Part shown: positions 55,863 through 63,960 of the stretch, piece after piece | Position numbering within the stretch: the first letter of the stretch is position 1 | Layout of the letters: every line of letters starts with the position of its first letter | NCBI RefSeq assembly: GCF_000190755.2 | Contig: NZ_JH109152.1 | Span: 1,843,774-1,907,773, forward strand | From: Methylobacter tundripaludum SV96 | GTDB taxonomy: Bacteria > Pseudomonadota > Gammaproteobacteria > Methylococcales > Methylomonadaceae | Direction of reading: 5' to 3' | Length of the DNA: 64,000 nucleotides | Notes under the pieces: model-generated | What the model saw: the letters and a program-made list of their open reading frames with translations, nothing else | Database searches by the model: none | What the model was told of the DNA's origin: nothing | Position numbers and translations under genes: made by a program

Positions 55863-56304
55863 GCCGACTACACGGATACAGGAGGCATGCCCCAGATGAG
55901 GGAGGGAGAGCAACGCAGGGAGCGGTTGCTGTGAACAACGCATGAAGTAGACTAGCGAAGTGTCGAAAGGTCAACCGCGACAATTTCGATTGGGTAACTC
56001 GAATCACTAAAACGCCGTTTAAAACTGTTCTCTCACATACAAGCATAATTTTGTCTTTATCAAGCTCTATTAATATTTAATTGTTTCATATACAGGCCAA
56101 TTTAGCTAGGCCTTACCGCCCTTGGACTGGCCTGAAACCAGTATCATCGCGAGCTTCATTAACGCAACAATTCCTCTACTCAGGATGAGGATTGCAAATT
56201 TACTCGCATCGTTGCCCGCATGAACGTAGGAGGTAAAGCAATACAGGGAACGGAAGCTTTTCAGATATTTCCGCCGCCGAACTTAACTTTAAACTCCGTC
56301 CGAT
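55863..56304. other. Leader and promoter region of the manC operon
   Basis: About 440 bp separates manC from the convergent-side EVE gene. The part from 55985 to 56100 is AT-rich and could hold the minus-strand promoter; a weak sigma-70-like pair is TTGATA (complement of 56059-56064) with a poor -10 near 56036-56041. No JUMPstart/ops element (GGCGGTAGCGT) was seen on the minus strand. The remainder shows no gene or strong hairpin. Confidence 0.4.
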
Positions 56305-56763
56305 TTACTCCAGCGAAAGAATAAACTCCCACTCGCCTTTGCTCACCGGCATTATGGATAATCGGTTGCCGCGTCTTACCAGCGCGAGGCCTGCCAGTTC
56401 TTCCTGGTGTTTTAATTCTTTGAGAGTGATGGTGCGGGACAAGGTTCTGACGTATTTAACATCAACCATCATCCAGCGGGGATGTTCGTGATCGCTTTTG
56501 GGATCAAAATGCTTGTCATCCGGGTCGAACGCGGAAAAATCGGGATAGCCTTCTTTGACGATTTCCATGATGCCGACGATGCCCGGCATTTCGCAGTTGG
56601 AATGATAGAAGAAAACCCGGTCGCCCAGCTTCATGTCATCCCGCATCATATTCCTGGCCTGATAATTACGCACGCCGTCCCAATGTTCGGTCTGGTTAGG
56701 TTTGTTATACAGATCATTAATCCCGAACGTATCGGGTTCGGATTTCATTAGCCAGTAGTTCAT
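56305..56763 (-). CDS. EVE-domain protein
   Basis: The 152-residue protein starts at ATG 56763 (MNYWLMKSEPDTFGINDL); the frame extends further upstream only because it runs through the 6S RNA gene. It is a single EVE (PUA-like) domain: YWLMKSEPD, WDGVRNYQARNMMRDDMKLG, FFYHSNCEMPGIVGIMEIV and YPDFSAFDPDDKHFDPKS. EVE proteins read modified bases in RNA or DNA; the housekeeping type here is of unknown target. The place after ssrS is often occupied by ygfA (5-formyl-THF cycloligase); here EVE follows directly. Confidence 0.93.
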   Translation of the reverse strand: MNYWLMKSEPDTFGINDLYNKPNQTEHWDGVRNYQARNMMRDDMKLGDRVFFYHSNCEMPGIVGIMEIVKEGYPDFSAFDPDDKHFDPKSDHEHPRWMMVDVKYVRTLSRTITLKELKHQEELAGLALVRRGNRLSIMPVSKGEWEFILSLE

Positions 56764-56790
56764 GGGGATTTCTTTATGGGAAGTGTTATG

Positions 56791-56975
56791 GTGCATCTCC
56801 CGCCTGCGCCGTAATGTGCTTTCGTCCTTGAACCGGAGGTTCAAGTGGGGACATGGCCGGTAAATCAGGCTTCCCGTATAAAACGGGCATGCTCACCAAT
56901 ACTGGTATCCGCCCCCGGGGTAAAAACAGGTTCAGGAAACACCCAGCACACTCTCGAACGCCGCAGGAGATGCAA
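56791..56975 (-). ncRNA. ssrS: 6S RNA
   Basis: 6S RNA binds sigma-70 RNA polymerase in stationary phase by mimicking an open promoter. On the minus strand the 5' end GCATCTCCTGCGGCG pairs with the 3' end CGGCGCAGGCGGGAGATGC to make the closing stem. The interior has the typical GGTGAGCATGCCCG and CGGGAAGCC segments around the central bulge, and the TTGAACCTCCGGTTCAAGG hairpin present in gammaproteobacterial 6S RNAs. Length is about 185 nt. The location between zapA and the EVE gene is the conserved one. The ends are estimated from the pairing and could be off by a few nucleotides. Confidence 0.92.
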
Positions 56976-56993
56976 GTTAATAGTTTAGCGTGT

Positions 56994-57293
56994 TTACTGA
57001 TTTTCTAAAACGTTTTCTATCTTGTGTGCCATTTTCGCCAGGCATTCGCTCAAGGTTTGGTTGAGCATGGCATTTTGACTTTTCATCAATTGCAACTCGT
57101 GAGCTAAATTGAGCGCCGCCATGACTGCAATTCTGTCGGCGCCGGCTACCTTGCCGGAATCCCTCATTTGGCGCATTTGGGTATCAAGCTGTTGGGCCGA
57201 CTGGATCAGGTCGCCTTGCTCGTCAAGTGCGCAGGCAATTTTGTATTCTTTGCCCATGATGGTCAGCGATACCGGCTGGAGTTTTTTGTTCAT
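56994..57293 (-). CDS. zapA: Cell division protein ZapA
   Basis: ZapA binds and bundles FtsZ at midcell. The 99-residue protein has the N-terminal globular part (LQPVSLTIMGKEYKIACALDE), the conserved DRIAVMAALNLAHELQLMKS helix and a C-terminal coiled coil (NAMLNQTLSECLAKMAHKIE). ATGA overlap with the small coiled-coil gene upstream, and 6S RNA directly downstream, is the standard gammaproteobacterial arrangement. Confidence 0.95.
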   Translation of the reverse strand: MNKKLQPVSLTIMGKEYKIACALDEQGDLIQSAQQLDTQMRQMRDSGKVAGADRIAVMAALNLAHELQLMKSQNAMLNQTLSECLAKMAHKIENVLENQ

Positions 57294-57511
57294 GATCCGT
57301 TCTCCATTGCTTTCAGACGAGTAATCATGGCTTCAACCCGGGTTCTGGCCAGCGTGGTTTTTTCCAAAAGCTTGGCTTTTTCCCGAACTAATGAGTCCTG
57401 TTTGGTTTTCAGCGAACTGTTTTCATTTTTTACATGAGTGTACTGCTCGATGAGCTGATCCAGCTTGTCTTCGAGGTCTTTTAACTCTAAAGATTGATTT
57501 GATTGTGTCAT
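57290..57511 (-). CDS. Small coiled-coil protein (TIGR02449 family, ZapB-like)
   Basis: The 73-residue protein is almost entirely a heptad-patterned coiled coil (LEDKLDQLIEQYTHVKNENS, LKTKQDSLVREKAKLLEKT, ARTRVEAMITRLKAMENGS). It belongs to the short family that regularly precedes zapA in gammaproteobacteria and is thought to act in cell division. It is divergent from ygfB across a 150-bp gap, so promoters for both directions lie at 57512-57658. Confidence 0.85.
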   Translation of the reverse strand: MTQSNQSLELKDLEDKLDQLIEQYTHVKNENSSLKTKQDSLVREKAKLLEKTTLARTRVEAMITRLKAMENGS

Positions 57512-57658
57512 GGTGATACTGGGTTATTGCAAGGAGATACGTAAAATATTGCGTATTTACCGGGCGATTCAAGATTAACAAATATTATCCAAGTTAATGA
57601 TCATGGTAGCATAAGCGATATTTTTAGTCCGCGATAGTGAAATTATTATGTGGAATTT

Positions 57659-58171
57659 ATGACTTACCAAATAATTAATGCAATAGTTGTACAAAGCGAT
57701 GCCGAGCTTTCGGCGGGGCAAGCGCACGGCATGGCGACAGGCATGTTGTGCGCCAACGAACAGGCTCAAAGTGCCCAGTGGTTAACCGAGTTGTTTCAGC
57801 ATGCGACACCGCTGACCGATGAAGACCGAGCGACGTTGATGCACTTGTTCGAGGACACGCGAAGCTTATTGGTTAGCGATGACTTTGAATTCGACTTGCT
57901 TTTACCCAGTGATGACGCATTATTGAGTGAGCAGGTTGAAGCGCTTACCTACTGGTGCCAAGGCTTTTTATTGGGCGTGGGTTTTACCCATGCCGCCTCC
58001 GACTTATCCAGGGAAGCCGGCGAAATCCTAAAAGACATTGTCGAATTCACCAAGCTGGATACCGAGGCTGAAGGCGAAGAAGATGAGAGTGATTTTATGG
58101 AAATTACCGAATACATGAGGTCGGCTGTTTTACTGCTGCGGAGCGAATTGAATAACAAAGGCGAAAGATGA
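57659..58171 (+). CDS. ygfB: YgfB/YecA (UPF0149) family protein
   Basis: The ATG at 57659 (MTYQIINAIVVQSDAELSAG) has GTGGA upstream at good spacing; a GTG three codons earlier is possible. The 170-residue protein shows the UPF0149 pattern GQAHGMATGMLC, then LLLPSDDALLSEQVEALTYW and CQGFLLGVGFT, with an acidic C-terminus. YgfB proteins are helical; the Pseudomonas homologue affects beta-lactam resistance regulation. It is the first gene before pepP-ubiH-ubiI, as in E. coli. The stop codon lies within a heptamer repeat. Confidence 0.93.
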   Translation: MTYQIINAIVVQSDAELSAGQAHGMATGMLCANEQAQSAQWLTELFQHATPLTDEDRATLMHLFEDTRSLLVSDDFEFDLLLPSDDALLSEQVEALTYWCQGFLLGVGFTHAASDLSREAGEILKDIVEFTKLDTEAEGEEDESDFMEITEYMRSAVLLLRSELNNKGER

Positions 58172-58180
58172 AAGGCGAAA
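58160..58180. repeat. Three GGCGAAA-type heptamers at the end of ygfB
   Basis: GGCGAAA-GATGAAA-GGCGAAA lies across the ygfB stop. On the complementary strand it reads TTTCGCC-TTTCATC-TTTCGCC, the unit of the 4247-4372 array. The adjacent minus-strand sequence CTAAGGGCCAAAGG resembles CTCAGGGCTAAAGG, which precedes the large array at about 4209, so the two belong to one repeat family. Confidence 0.75.
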
Positions 58181-58232
58181 AATCTCCGTGAACCTTTGGC
58201 CCTTAGTCTTTTGCCCTTAACCTGATTTTAAT

Positions 58233-59543
58233 ATGAAACAAAGTGAATTTAAAAAACGCCGTAAGCAATTAATGCAGCACATCGGCAAAGGCAATATTGC
58301 ACTGATAGGCAGCGCAGCAGTCCGGGCTCGCAACCGGGATGTGAATTACCCGTTCCGGCAGGATAGCGACTTTTATTATTTGACCGGCTTTAATGAACCG
58401 GATTCCCTGGCCGTGTTTATCCCCGGCCGCAAGCAAGGCGAATACATCTTGTTTTGCCGCGAATTCGATGAAAAAAAGGCCTTGTGGGAGGGCGCGCACG
58501 CAGGTCTTGAAGGCGCTACCGTTCATTATAAGGCTGATGATTCCTTTCCGATCGACGATCTGGATGATATTTTGCCGGGCTTATTGGAAGACAAAGGCAA
58601 GGTCTATTATCCGATCGGGCGCGATTCCGATCTCGATCACAACTTATTGGTCTGGATAAATCATATCCGCAGCCAATCCAGAAGCGGCGTTACTGCGCCG
58701 GGCGAACTGGCTTCGCTGGAGCACATTCTGCACGAAATGCGGCTGTTCAAGAGCCCTGAAGAACTCAAGCTGATGCGTCGCGCCGCCGACGTTTCCGCCA
58801 ACGCTCATGTCAAAGCCATGCAAAGATGCAAGGCCGGTCTGTATGAGTACCAGATAGAAGCCGAAATCATTTATAACTTTATCCAGGACGGCTTGCGCGC
58901 GGTTGCTTATCCTTCGATTGTCGCCGGAGGAAAAAACGCCTGCGTACTGCATTACACTGAAAATGCCGATAAATTAAAAAGCGGCGATTTACTGTTGATT
59001 GATGCCGGTGCGGAATGCGACCATTACGCCGCCGATATTACCCGCACTTTCCCGGTTTCCGGGCGTTTTAGCGAGCCGCAAAAACAGCTTTACCAACTGG
59101 TTCTGGATGCTCAGGCCGCGGCAATCGCACAGATCAAGCCGGGTCTGCCGTGGCATCTGGCGCATGACGCGTCGGTTGAGGTGCTCACCAAAGGACTGGT
59201 ATCGCTGGGCCTGCTCAAAGGCAAAGTAACCAAGCTGATCAAGGATGAAAAATACAAACAGTTTTACATGCACCGGATCGGCCACTGGCTAGGCATGGAT
59301 GTGCATGATGTCGGCGACTACAAACTGGATAAGGAATGGCGCTTGCTGGAACCCGGCATGGTGCTAACCATCGAACCGGGCTTGTATATCCCCGCGGATT
59401 GCCTGACCGTTGACGAGCAATGGCGCGGCATAGGCATACGCATTGAAGACGATGTTCTGGTAACCGCCGAAGGACATGAGATTTTGACCGGCGGCGCGCC
59501 CAAGACCATTGCGGAAATTGAAAGCTTAATGCAGGCGAGCTGA
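58233..59543 (+). CDS. pepP: Xaa-Pro aminopeptidase P
   Basis: PepP removes N-terminal residues preceding proline. The 436-residue protein has an N-terminal AMP_N domain (EFKKRRKQLMQHIGKGNIAL, NYPFRQDSDFYYLTGFNEPD) and a C-terminal pita-bread metallopeptidase domain with the five dinuclear Mn ligands: two Asp in LLIDAGAECDHYAADITRTF, His in HRIGHWLGMDVHDVG, Glu in VLTIEPGLYIP and Glu in GIGIRIEDDVLVT. Its stop overlaps the ubiH ATG by 1 nt. Confidence 0.97.
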   Translation: MKQSEFKKRRKQLMQHIGKGNIALIGSAAVRARNRDVNYPFRQDSDFYYLTGFNEPDSLAVFIPGRKQGEYILFCREFDEKKALWEGAHAGLEGATVHYKADDSFPIDDLDDILPGLLEDKGKVYYPIGRDSDLDHNLLVWINHIRSQSRSGVTAPGELASLEHILHEMRLFKSPEELKLMRRAADVSANAHVKAMQRCKAGLYEYQIEAEIIYNFIQDGLRAVAYPSIVAGGKNACVLHYTENADKLKSGDLLLIDAGAECDHYAADITRTFPVSGRFSEPQKQLYQLVLDAQAAAIAQIKPGLPWHLAHDASVEVLTKGLVSLGLLKGKVTKLIKDEKYKQFYMHRIGHWLGMDVHDVGDYKLDKEWRLLEPGMVLTIEPGLYIPADCLTVDEQWRGIGIRIEDDVLVTAEGHEILTGGAPKTIAEIESLMQAS

Positions 59544-60754
59544 TGCAACATGATTACGACTTATTAATTGCCGGCGGCGGCTTGGCAGGTAACTGTCTGG
59601 CTCTGGCGTTAAAAGAAACCGGGCTGAAGATTGCGATAGTTGAAGCCAGTACCCGCGAACAACACCATGACTCCCCCGCCGGCGACCGGGCCTTGGCTTT
59701 AGCCGCCGGTACCGTAAAAATGCTTGAGTCGCTGGGTATCTGGCAGGGCATCAGCCAGGCCGCCACCGCAATCAAAGACATCCATATTTCCGATCAAGGC
59801 CATTTCGGCAAAGTCAGGCTTTCGGCGCACAAAGAGAATGTGGCGGCGCTGGGCTACGTCATTACCGCGCGGGACATTGAAACACATGTCGCTAGGCTTG
59901 TTGCCGAGTCCGATATAGAACTGATCTGCCCTGCCCGACTGGTCGGTTTGATGGCCGGTAATGACGCCGTCAATATCAGCCTGAAACGCGGCGATGAACC
60001 GCTAAATGTTTCGGCCAAACTGCTGGTCGGTGCGGACGGCGGCAACTCCTCGGTCCGCAAGTTGCTGGAAATAAACCAACACATCACCGAGTACGGACAA
60101 ACCGCGCTGGTCACCACGATTAAATCATCCCTGCCCCATAAGAATACCGCGTTCGAGCGTTTTACCGCTTCAGGGCCGCTGGCCTTGTTGCCGGTCGATA
60201 GCAATCATTGCGCCGTGGTCTGGACGCGCAGCAGCGAAGATGCCGATGCATTGATGTCCGGCAGCGAGACGGATTTTTTAGCCGAACTTCAGCAGTGCTT
60301 CGGTTATAGGCTGGGCGAGCTTGGTTTGGCGGCTCCCCGGCGGGCGTTCCCGTTGTCGCTGATTCGCGCCGAAAAAATGATCGCAGCCCGAACCGTGGTC
60401 ATCGGCAATGCGGTGCATCAGCTGCATCCGGTTGCAGGGCAAGGGTTTAACCTGGGTCTGCGCGACGTTGTGCAACTGGCCGAGATGATCATCAAGCAAC
60501 ATGAAACGGGTCAGGATATAGGCGCCGCCGATTTTTTAACGGCTTACGCCGAATCCAGGCAGACAGATCATGACCGAACCATCGGCTTTACCGATACGGT
60601 GGTGCGGATTTTTTCCAATGACTGGCTGGCATTGGCTGCCGCCAGGAATATCGGCCTGGCGGTGCTGGATCATATTCCCGCCGCAAAAGCATTGCTTACA
60701 CGCCATGCCATGGGCTTAGCCGGGCACTTGCCCCGGCTGGGTAGCAGGAGATAG
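59543..60754 (+). CDS. ubiH: 2-octaprenyl-6-methoxyphenol hydroxylase UbiH
   Basis: UbiH is a flavoprotein monooxygenase of aerobic ubiquinone synthesis. The 403-residue protein has the FAD dinucleotide motif LLIAGGGLAGNCLALAL near the N-terminus, SPAGDRALALAAGTVKML, the second FAD motif LLVGADGGNSSVRKLLEI (DG motif) and GNAVHQLHPVAGQGFNLGLR (GD-like motif, here GN). It lies between pepP and ubiI in the conserved order. UbiH versus UbiI-type regioselectivity is assigned by position and by the GNAVHQLHP form typical of UbiH. Confidence 0.93.
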   Translation: MQHDYDLLIAGGGLAGNCLALALKETGLKIAIVEASTREQHHDSPAGDRALALAAGTVKMLESLGIWQGISQAATAIKDIHISDQGHFGKVRLSAHKENVAALGYVITARDIETHVARLVAESDIELICPARLVGLMAGNDAVNISLKRGDEPLNVSAKLLVGADGGNSSVRKLLEINQHITEYGQTALVTTIKSSLPHKNTAFERFTASGPLALLPVDSNHCAVVWTRSSEDADALMSGSETDFLAELQQCFGYRLGELGLAAPRRAFPLSLIRAEKMIAARTVVIGNAVHQLHPVAGQGFNLGLRDVVQLAEMIIKQHETGQDIGAADFLTAYAESRQTDHDRTIGFTDTVVRIFSNDWLALAAARNIGLAVLDHIPAAKALLTRHAMGLAGHLPRLGSRR

Positions 60755-60758
60755 AACA

Positions 60759-61979
60759 ATGACCGAACGTTATGAAGTCATCGTCTGCGGCGGCGGTATG
60801 GTAGGCGCGGCAACGGCTTGCGCTCTGGCGCATGGTGGCATCAAGGTTGCGCTGTTGGAACGGTTTAACCCGGAACGGCAGTGGCCGCCGGAACCTATCG
60901 ATATTCGCGTCTCCGCACTAACCAAAGCCTCCCAGAACATCCTTGAAATGGTGGGCGCTTGGCCGGGCATGGTGCAACGCGGCGTTTGCGCTTACCGCGA
61001 TATGCGGGTATGGGATGCTCGTGCCGACGGGGAATTGCATTTTGATTGCGCCGACACCGAATTTAATGAACTCGGCCATTTGGTCGAAAACCGGGTTACC
61101 GTTGCCGCCCTTTGGGATGTGCTGGACAGCTTGCCCTCGGCCACTTGCATTACACCTGCAAAAGTCGTCGATATGCAGCTTAACGAAAGTAGCAGGCAGT
61201 TGCGACTGGAAGACGGCCGAATCCTTGAGGCCGATCTGGTGATTGCAGCAGACGGACGCGACTCCACATTAAGAGCGATGGCAGGTATCGACGTTACCGG
61301 CTGGGACTATCATCAGGATGGATTGGTCGCTACGGTAAGCACTGAGAAGAGTCATCAGTTCACCGCCTGGCAACGTTTTCTGGATGAAGGGCCATTGGCT
61401 TTTTTGCCGCTGAAAAACGGACAGTGTTCGATAGTTTGGACCCTGAGCTCGGAAACATCAAAAAGCCATCTGGCGCTTGCCGATCAAGACTTCCTGCAAG
61501 TTCTGGAACAAGCTTCAGGCGGTATTCTGGGCAAGATGCTGGACGTCGGCCCCCGCGCCGCATTTCCTTTACGCTTTCAATACGCAAACCGCTATGTCGA
61601 CCAACGTTTCGCGCTGTGCGGCGATGCCGCCCATGCCATGCATCCTCTGGCCGGACAAGGCGTGAATGCCGGGTTGTTGGATGCCGCAGCGATTGCGGAG
61701 CTGGTAATCCAGACCCGACAGGAAAAAAGACCGTTATCCAGCTCGCGCTTCCTGCGTCGTTATGAGCGCTGGCGTAAAGGCGATAACCTGATGATGATGT
61801 CGAGCATGGACGTGCTGAACAGGACCTATGGCGTAACCGCGCAGCCCTTGGTCGGCTTGCGCTCGGCGGGAATGAATAGGGTTAATAACTCGGCATGGGT
61901 CAAGGCTTATTTTAACCGTTACGCCATGGGCTTGCGTGACGATTTACCTAAACTGGCACAAAGGCAAATATGCTGGTAA
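60759..61979 (+). CDS. ubiI: Ubiquinone biosynthesis hydroxylase UbiI/VisC family
   Basis: The 406-residue FAD monooxygenase is homologous to UbiH but distinct. It has VIVCGGGMVGAATACALAHG, the DIRVSALTKASQNILEMVGA block (RVSAL is typical), VIAADGRDSTLRAMAGI and CGDAAHAMHPLAGQGVNAGL. UbiI introduces the C5 hydroxyl of the ubiquinone ring. It is 4 nt after ubiH. No clear terminator is seen within about 100 nt downstream; the next gene begins 217 nt later with its own strong ribosome binding site. Confidence 0.93.
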   Translation: MTERYEVIVCGGGMVGAATACALAHGGIKVALLERFNPERQWPPEPIDIRVSALTKASQNILEMVGAWPGMVQRGVCAYRDMRVWDARADGELHFDCADTEFNELGHLVENRVTVAALWDVLDSLPSATCITPAKVVDMQLNESSRQLRLEDGRILEADLVIAADGRDSTLRAMAGIDVTGWDYHQDGLVATVSTEKSHQFTAWQRFLDEGPLAFLPLKNGQCSIVWTLSSETSKSHLALADQDFLQVLEQASGGILGKMLDVGPRAAFPLRFQYANRYVDQRFALCGDAAHAMHPLAGQGVNAGLLDAAAIAELVIQTRQEKRPLSSSRFLRRYERWRKGDNLMMMSSMDVLNRTYGVTAQPLVGLRSAGMNRVNNSAWVKAYFNRYAMGLRDDLPKLAQRQICW

Positions 61980-62196
61980 TCGCCGGGCTTATCCCTAAGT
62001 ATCGGACAGATTTACGTTTTTTCGAATTAGAGTTTTCCCTGCACACAGGCTTCTGGTATATTCCGGCACTAGCGGTACGGTTTACCTGCTTGAATTATAG
62101 GTAAGGGGTGTGAACGAAAGCTGACCTGCTAACCGGCGACGCTTAATTTCAAAGCAGTGATAAAAAAATTAACTTTTAAAGAGGTGGAGAGCCATT

Positions 62197-62778
62197 ATGA
62201 TTGAAGGGTTGTTTATATTAACTACTATTTTTGTTGCCTATGTTGTTTATGCGATTATAGACGAACAGAAAGCAACTGCTAAATCCAAAGCACCGGCCGC
62301 AAAACCTGAACCACAGGCAGCAGCCGTGGAACAGCCAAAGCCCCAAGTTGCCGTTACCAAAGAAAAACCGGCGGCAATTAAACCGGCAGAAGCTAAAACT
62401 GTTGCACCTAAGGCTGCGGCAACTAAAGCAGTGCCGCCTGTAGCAGCCAAACCGGCAGCAACTAAAGCGACTGCGACCAAGGCAGCGGCCAAACCTGCGG
62501 CGACTAAAACCACAAAGGCGGCCCCAGCCAAATCCGCAACAGCTAAAAAACCCGCTGCTGTCGCGGCAAAGAGCGCCGGATTAAAAGATCCAAAAACAGG
62601 AGATGTTGTCACGGCGTATAGCAATTACCGGTTCACCAAACGCTGGATAAAAGACGCCTTGGTTACCGAAGGTTTATTGGAAAAAGTCTATACCGCTAGT
62701 GAATTGAATGCCGAGATTGACGCAAAAATAAAAGAGGCCATAGCAAAACTGGAAGCCATGGATCAATATAAGGCATAA
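62197..62778 (+). CDS. Membrane-anchored Ala/Lys/Pro-rich protein
   Basis: The 193-residue protein has an N-terminal transmembrane segment (residues 1-22, MIEGLFILTTIFVAYVVYAI), a linker of about 105 residues made of Ala, Lys, Pro and Thr (AAAKPAATKTTKAAPAK-type repeats), and a compact C-terminal region of about 60 residues (GDVVTAYSNYRFTKRWIKDA followed by LVTEGLLEKVY). The linker resembles TolA/histone-H1-like tails, very positively charged. The C-terminal part recurs by itself in gammaproteobacterial proteins, as I recall. Role unknown; it might bind DNA, peptidoglycan or an acidic surface. A strong GAGGTGGAGAG ribosome site precedes it, and a good terminator follows, so it is monocistronic. 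Confidence 0.75.
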   Translation: MIEGLFILTTIFVAYVVYAIIDEQKATAKSKAPAAKPEPQAAAVEQPKPQVAVTKEKPAAIKPAEAKTVAPKAAATKAVPPVAAKPAATKATATKAAAKPAATKTTKAAPAKSATAKKPAAVAAKSAGLKDPKTGDVVTAYSNYRFTKRWIKDALVTEGLLEKVYTASELNAEIDAKIKEAIAKLEAMDQYKA

Positions 62779-62802
62779 GACTTAGGTCATTGACCGTGTA
62801 TG

Positions 62803-62832
62803 AAAGGGAGGCAGGATGGTCTCCCTTTTTTT
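62803..62832 (+). terminator. Rho-independent terminator
   Basis: AAAGGGAG (62803-62810) and CTCCCTTT (62821-62828) pair around a 10-nt loop and are followed by more T residues. It is placed 24 nt after the stop of the Ala/Lys-rich protein gene. Confidence 0.88.
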
Positions 62833-62920
62833 ATTGATCTGCAAAGCGCGGTTATCTTAGCTGCCTCATAACCCCCCCCTCCTTACGCGTGACTTAGACG
62901 CTCTGCGTCACCAAGCGCAA

Positions 62921-62999
62921 TGACTGGAACCGAAAAGCGGGCTTTGCGATTCCAGTCAGTCATCACCGTAGATCATGACTCGGCCTGGAAACGAGGCCG
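62921..62999 (-). terminator. Paired hairpins downstream of siaC
   Basis: TGACTGGAA (62921-62929) / TTCCAGTCA (62950-62958), a 9-bp stem, and CGGCCT (62981-62986) / AGGCCG (62994-62999) lie in the convergent gap. The second is 11 nt after the siaC stop on the minus strand. No U-run follows, so termination is only probable. Confidence 0.45.
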
Positions 63000-63009
63000 G
63001 GCCGAATAA

Positions 63010-63396
63010 TTACGCTAGCACGACCGCGTTGAAATCGATCCAGGTAAAGTCTTCCTGTATGTCCTGACCTAATTCCAGAATCGTGTCGTCGTCTTCATCA
63101 TGATGCCAGTTTAACAAAACGCAATTGGGATGGGCTTTGGCGTATTCGTTTAATAATTCAAACATGCTAAAAAAAATTTTAGTGCTGACACTGTTGAAAT
63201 AAGTGAGCTGAAAATTAAATTCAATAGCGTCGCCGTTGAGCGATGTTAAATGACTTTGCAATTGCCGAAGGATAGGACGGAAAAATTCAACGCCGTTTTC
63301 AGGGTATGCTTCACCGGACATACTCAGCGTGTTGCTTGAAAATTTAAAGTTGATTTCAGGTGTATCGGAAGTGGCTGGAATGTAGATGTCGGTCAT
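63010..63396 (-). CDS. siaC: SiaC-type regulatory phosphoprotein (DUF1987)
   Basis: The 128-residue protein is a STAS-like partner-switch protein: TPEINFKFSSNTLSMSGEAY, then ENGVEFFRPILRQLQSHL, FNFQLTYFNSVSTKIFFSMF and CVLLNWHHDEDDDTILELGQ. In Pseudomonas, SiaC is phosphorylated on a Thr by SiaB and dephosphorylated by SiaA, and the unphosphorylated form activates the diguanylate cyclase SiaD. The Ser/Thr-rich YFNSVSTK motif (residues 66-73) is the likely phospho-site region. It follows siaB by 9 nt. A phosphatase SiaA or cyclase SiaD gene may lie beyond the right edge. Confidence 0.85.
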   Translation of the reverse strand: MTDIYIPATSDTPEINFKFSSNTLSMSGEAYPENGVEFFRPILRQLQSHLTSLNGDAIEFNFQLTYFNSVSTKIFFSMFELLNEYAKAHPNCVLLNWHHDEDDDTILELGQDIQEDFTWIDFNAVVLA

Positions 63397-63405
63397 GATA
63401 GTTCC

Positions 63406-63960
63406 TTAAATAGTAGCTTTGAGATAAAAGCAAGACAGTTCATTTTCATACCCTATTGCATCTCTGATAGCGTATTGGATAGGTTCGATTGAATCTCTTG
63501 CCAGTGTTAAAAATCCAAGACCCGCACCTTTACTGATCGTGTCGTCACTGTGCTGATCATTTTTCAATTGCGTACGATAAGCTTGCCTGATTTCGTCGGC
63601 GCTCATTTCCAGGATCGGATCAATTTTCTCGCGGATGCGCGTTTCATGCTGTTTTTGAATAAAATTTGCACAGATAATAAAATATTTATCTTCTTTTTTG
63701 CCGACAATGATAGAGCCTTCCTTGGTGTCGTCAGAATCGGGCGCACCGGGTGAATAGTGCAGCGCATTTTGTATCATTTCGATAAAAGTGGAGAACACCT
63801 TGCGGGATCTGGCTCCCTTTTCATCCTGAATTTGCAGTTTTTGTTTTAAAGAGTCACTCATGGTTATGATGACATTCTGTGAAAGGATACCGCTGTAATA
63901 AAAAACAATACCGTTAGCATCAGCCTCTTCGCGGAATACGGTAAACAGATCGATAAGCAT
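63406..63960 (-). CDS. siaB: SiaB-type protein kinase (DUF6272)
   Basis: The 184-residue protein has the GHKL-like kinase-fold pattern of SiaB: GIVFYYSGILSQNVIITMSD, then KVFSTFIEMIQNALHYSPG (N-box-type ExxQNALxYS), GSIIVGKKEDKYFIICANFI and DDTISKGAGLGFLTLARDSI (G-box). It phosphorylates SiaC. The ATG at 63960 is at the edge of the operon leader. With siaC it forms a partner-switching pair that links an input to c-di-GMP and biofilm or polysaccharide output. The operon promoter or upstream genes are cut off by the window end. Confidence 0.85.
   Translation of the reverse strand: MLIDLFTVFREEADANGIVFYYSGILSQNVIITMSDSLKQKLQIQDEKGARSRKVFSTFIEMIQNALHYSPGAPDSDDTKEGSIIVGKKEDKYFIICANFIQKQHETRIREKIDPILEMSADEIRQAYRTQLKNDQHSDDTISKGAGLGFLTLARDSIEPIQYAIRDAIGYENELSCFYLKATI

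Noticed and set aside
55863-56304. JUMPstart/ops element before the manC operon
   Set aside because: No GGCGGTAGCGT-like motif was found on the minus strand; RfaH control is therefore not supported.
56764-56844. N-terminal extension of the EVE protein
   Set aside because: The stretch is the 3' part of the 6S RNA gene; homologous EVE proteins start at MNYWLMKSEPD.
62247-62624. Minus-strand hydrophobic Ala/Val-rich open frame
   Set aside because: It is the antisense of the Lys/Ala-rich linker; reverse complements of AAA/GCN repeats give such sequences.
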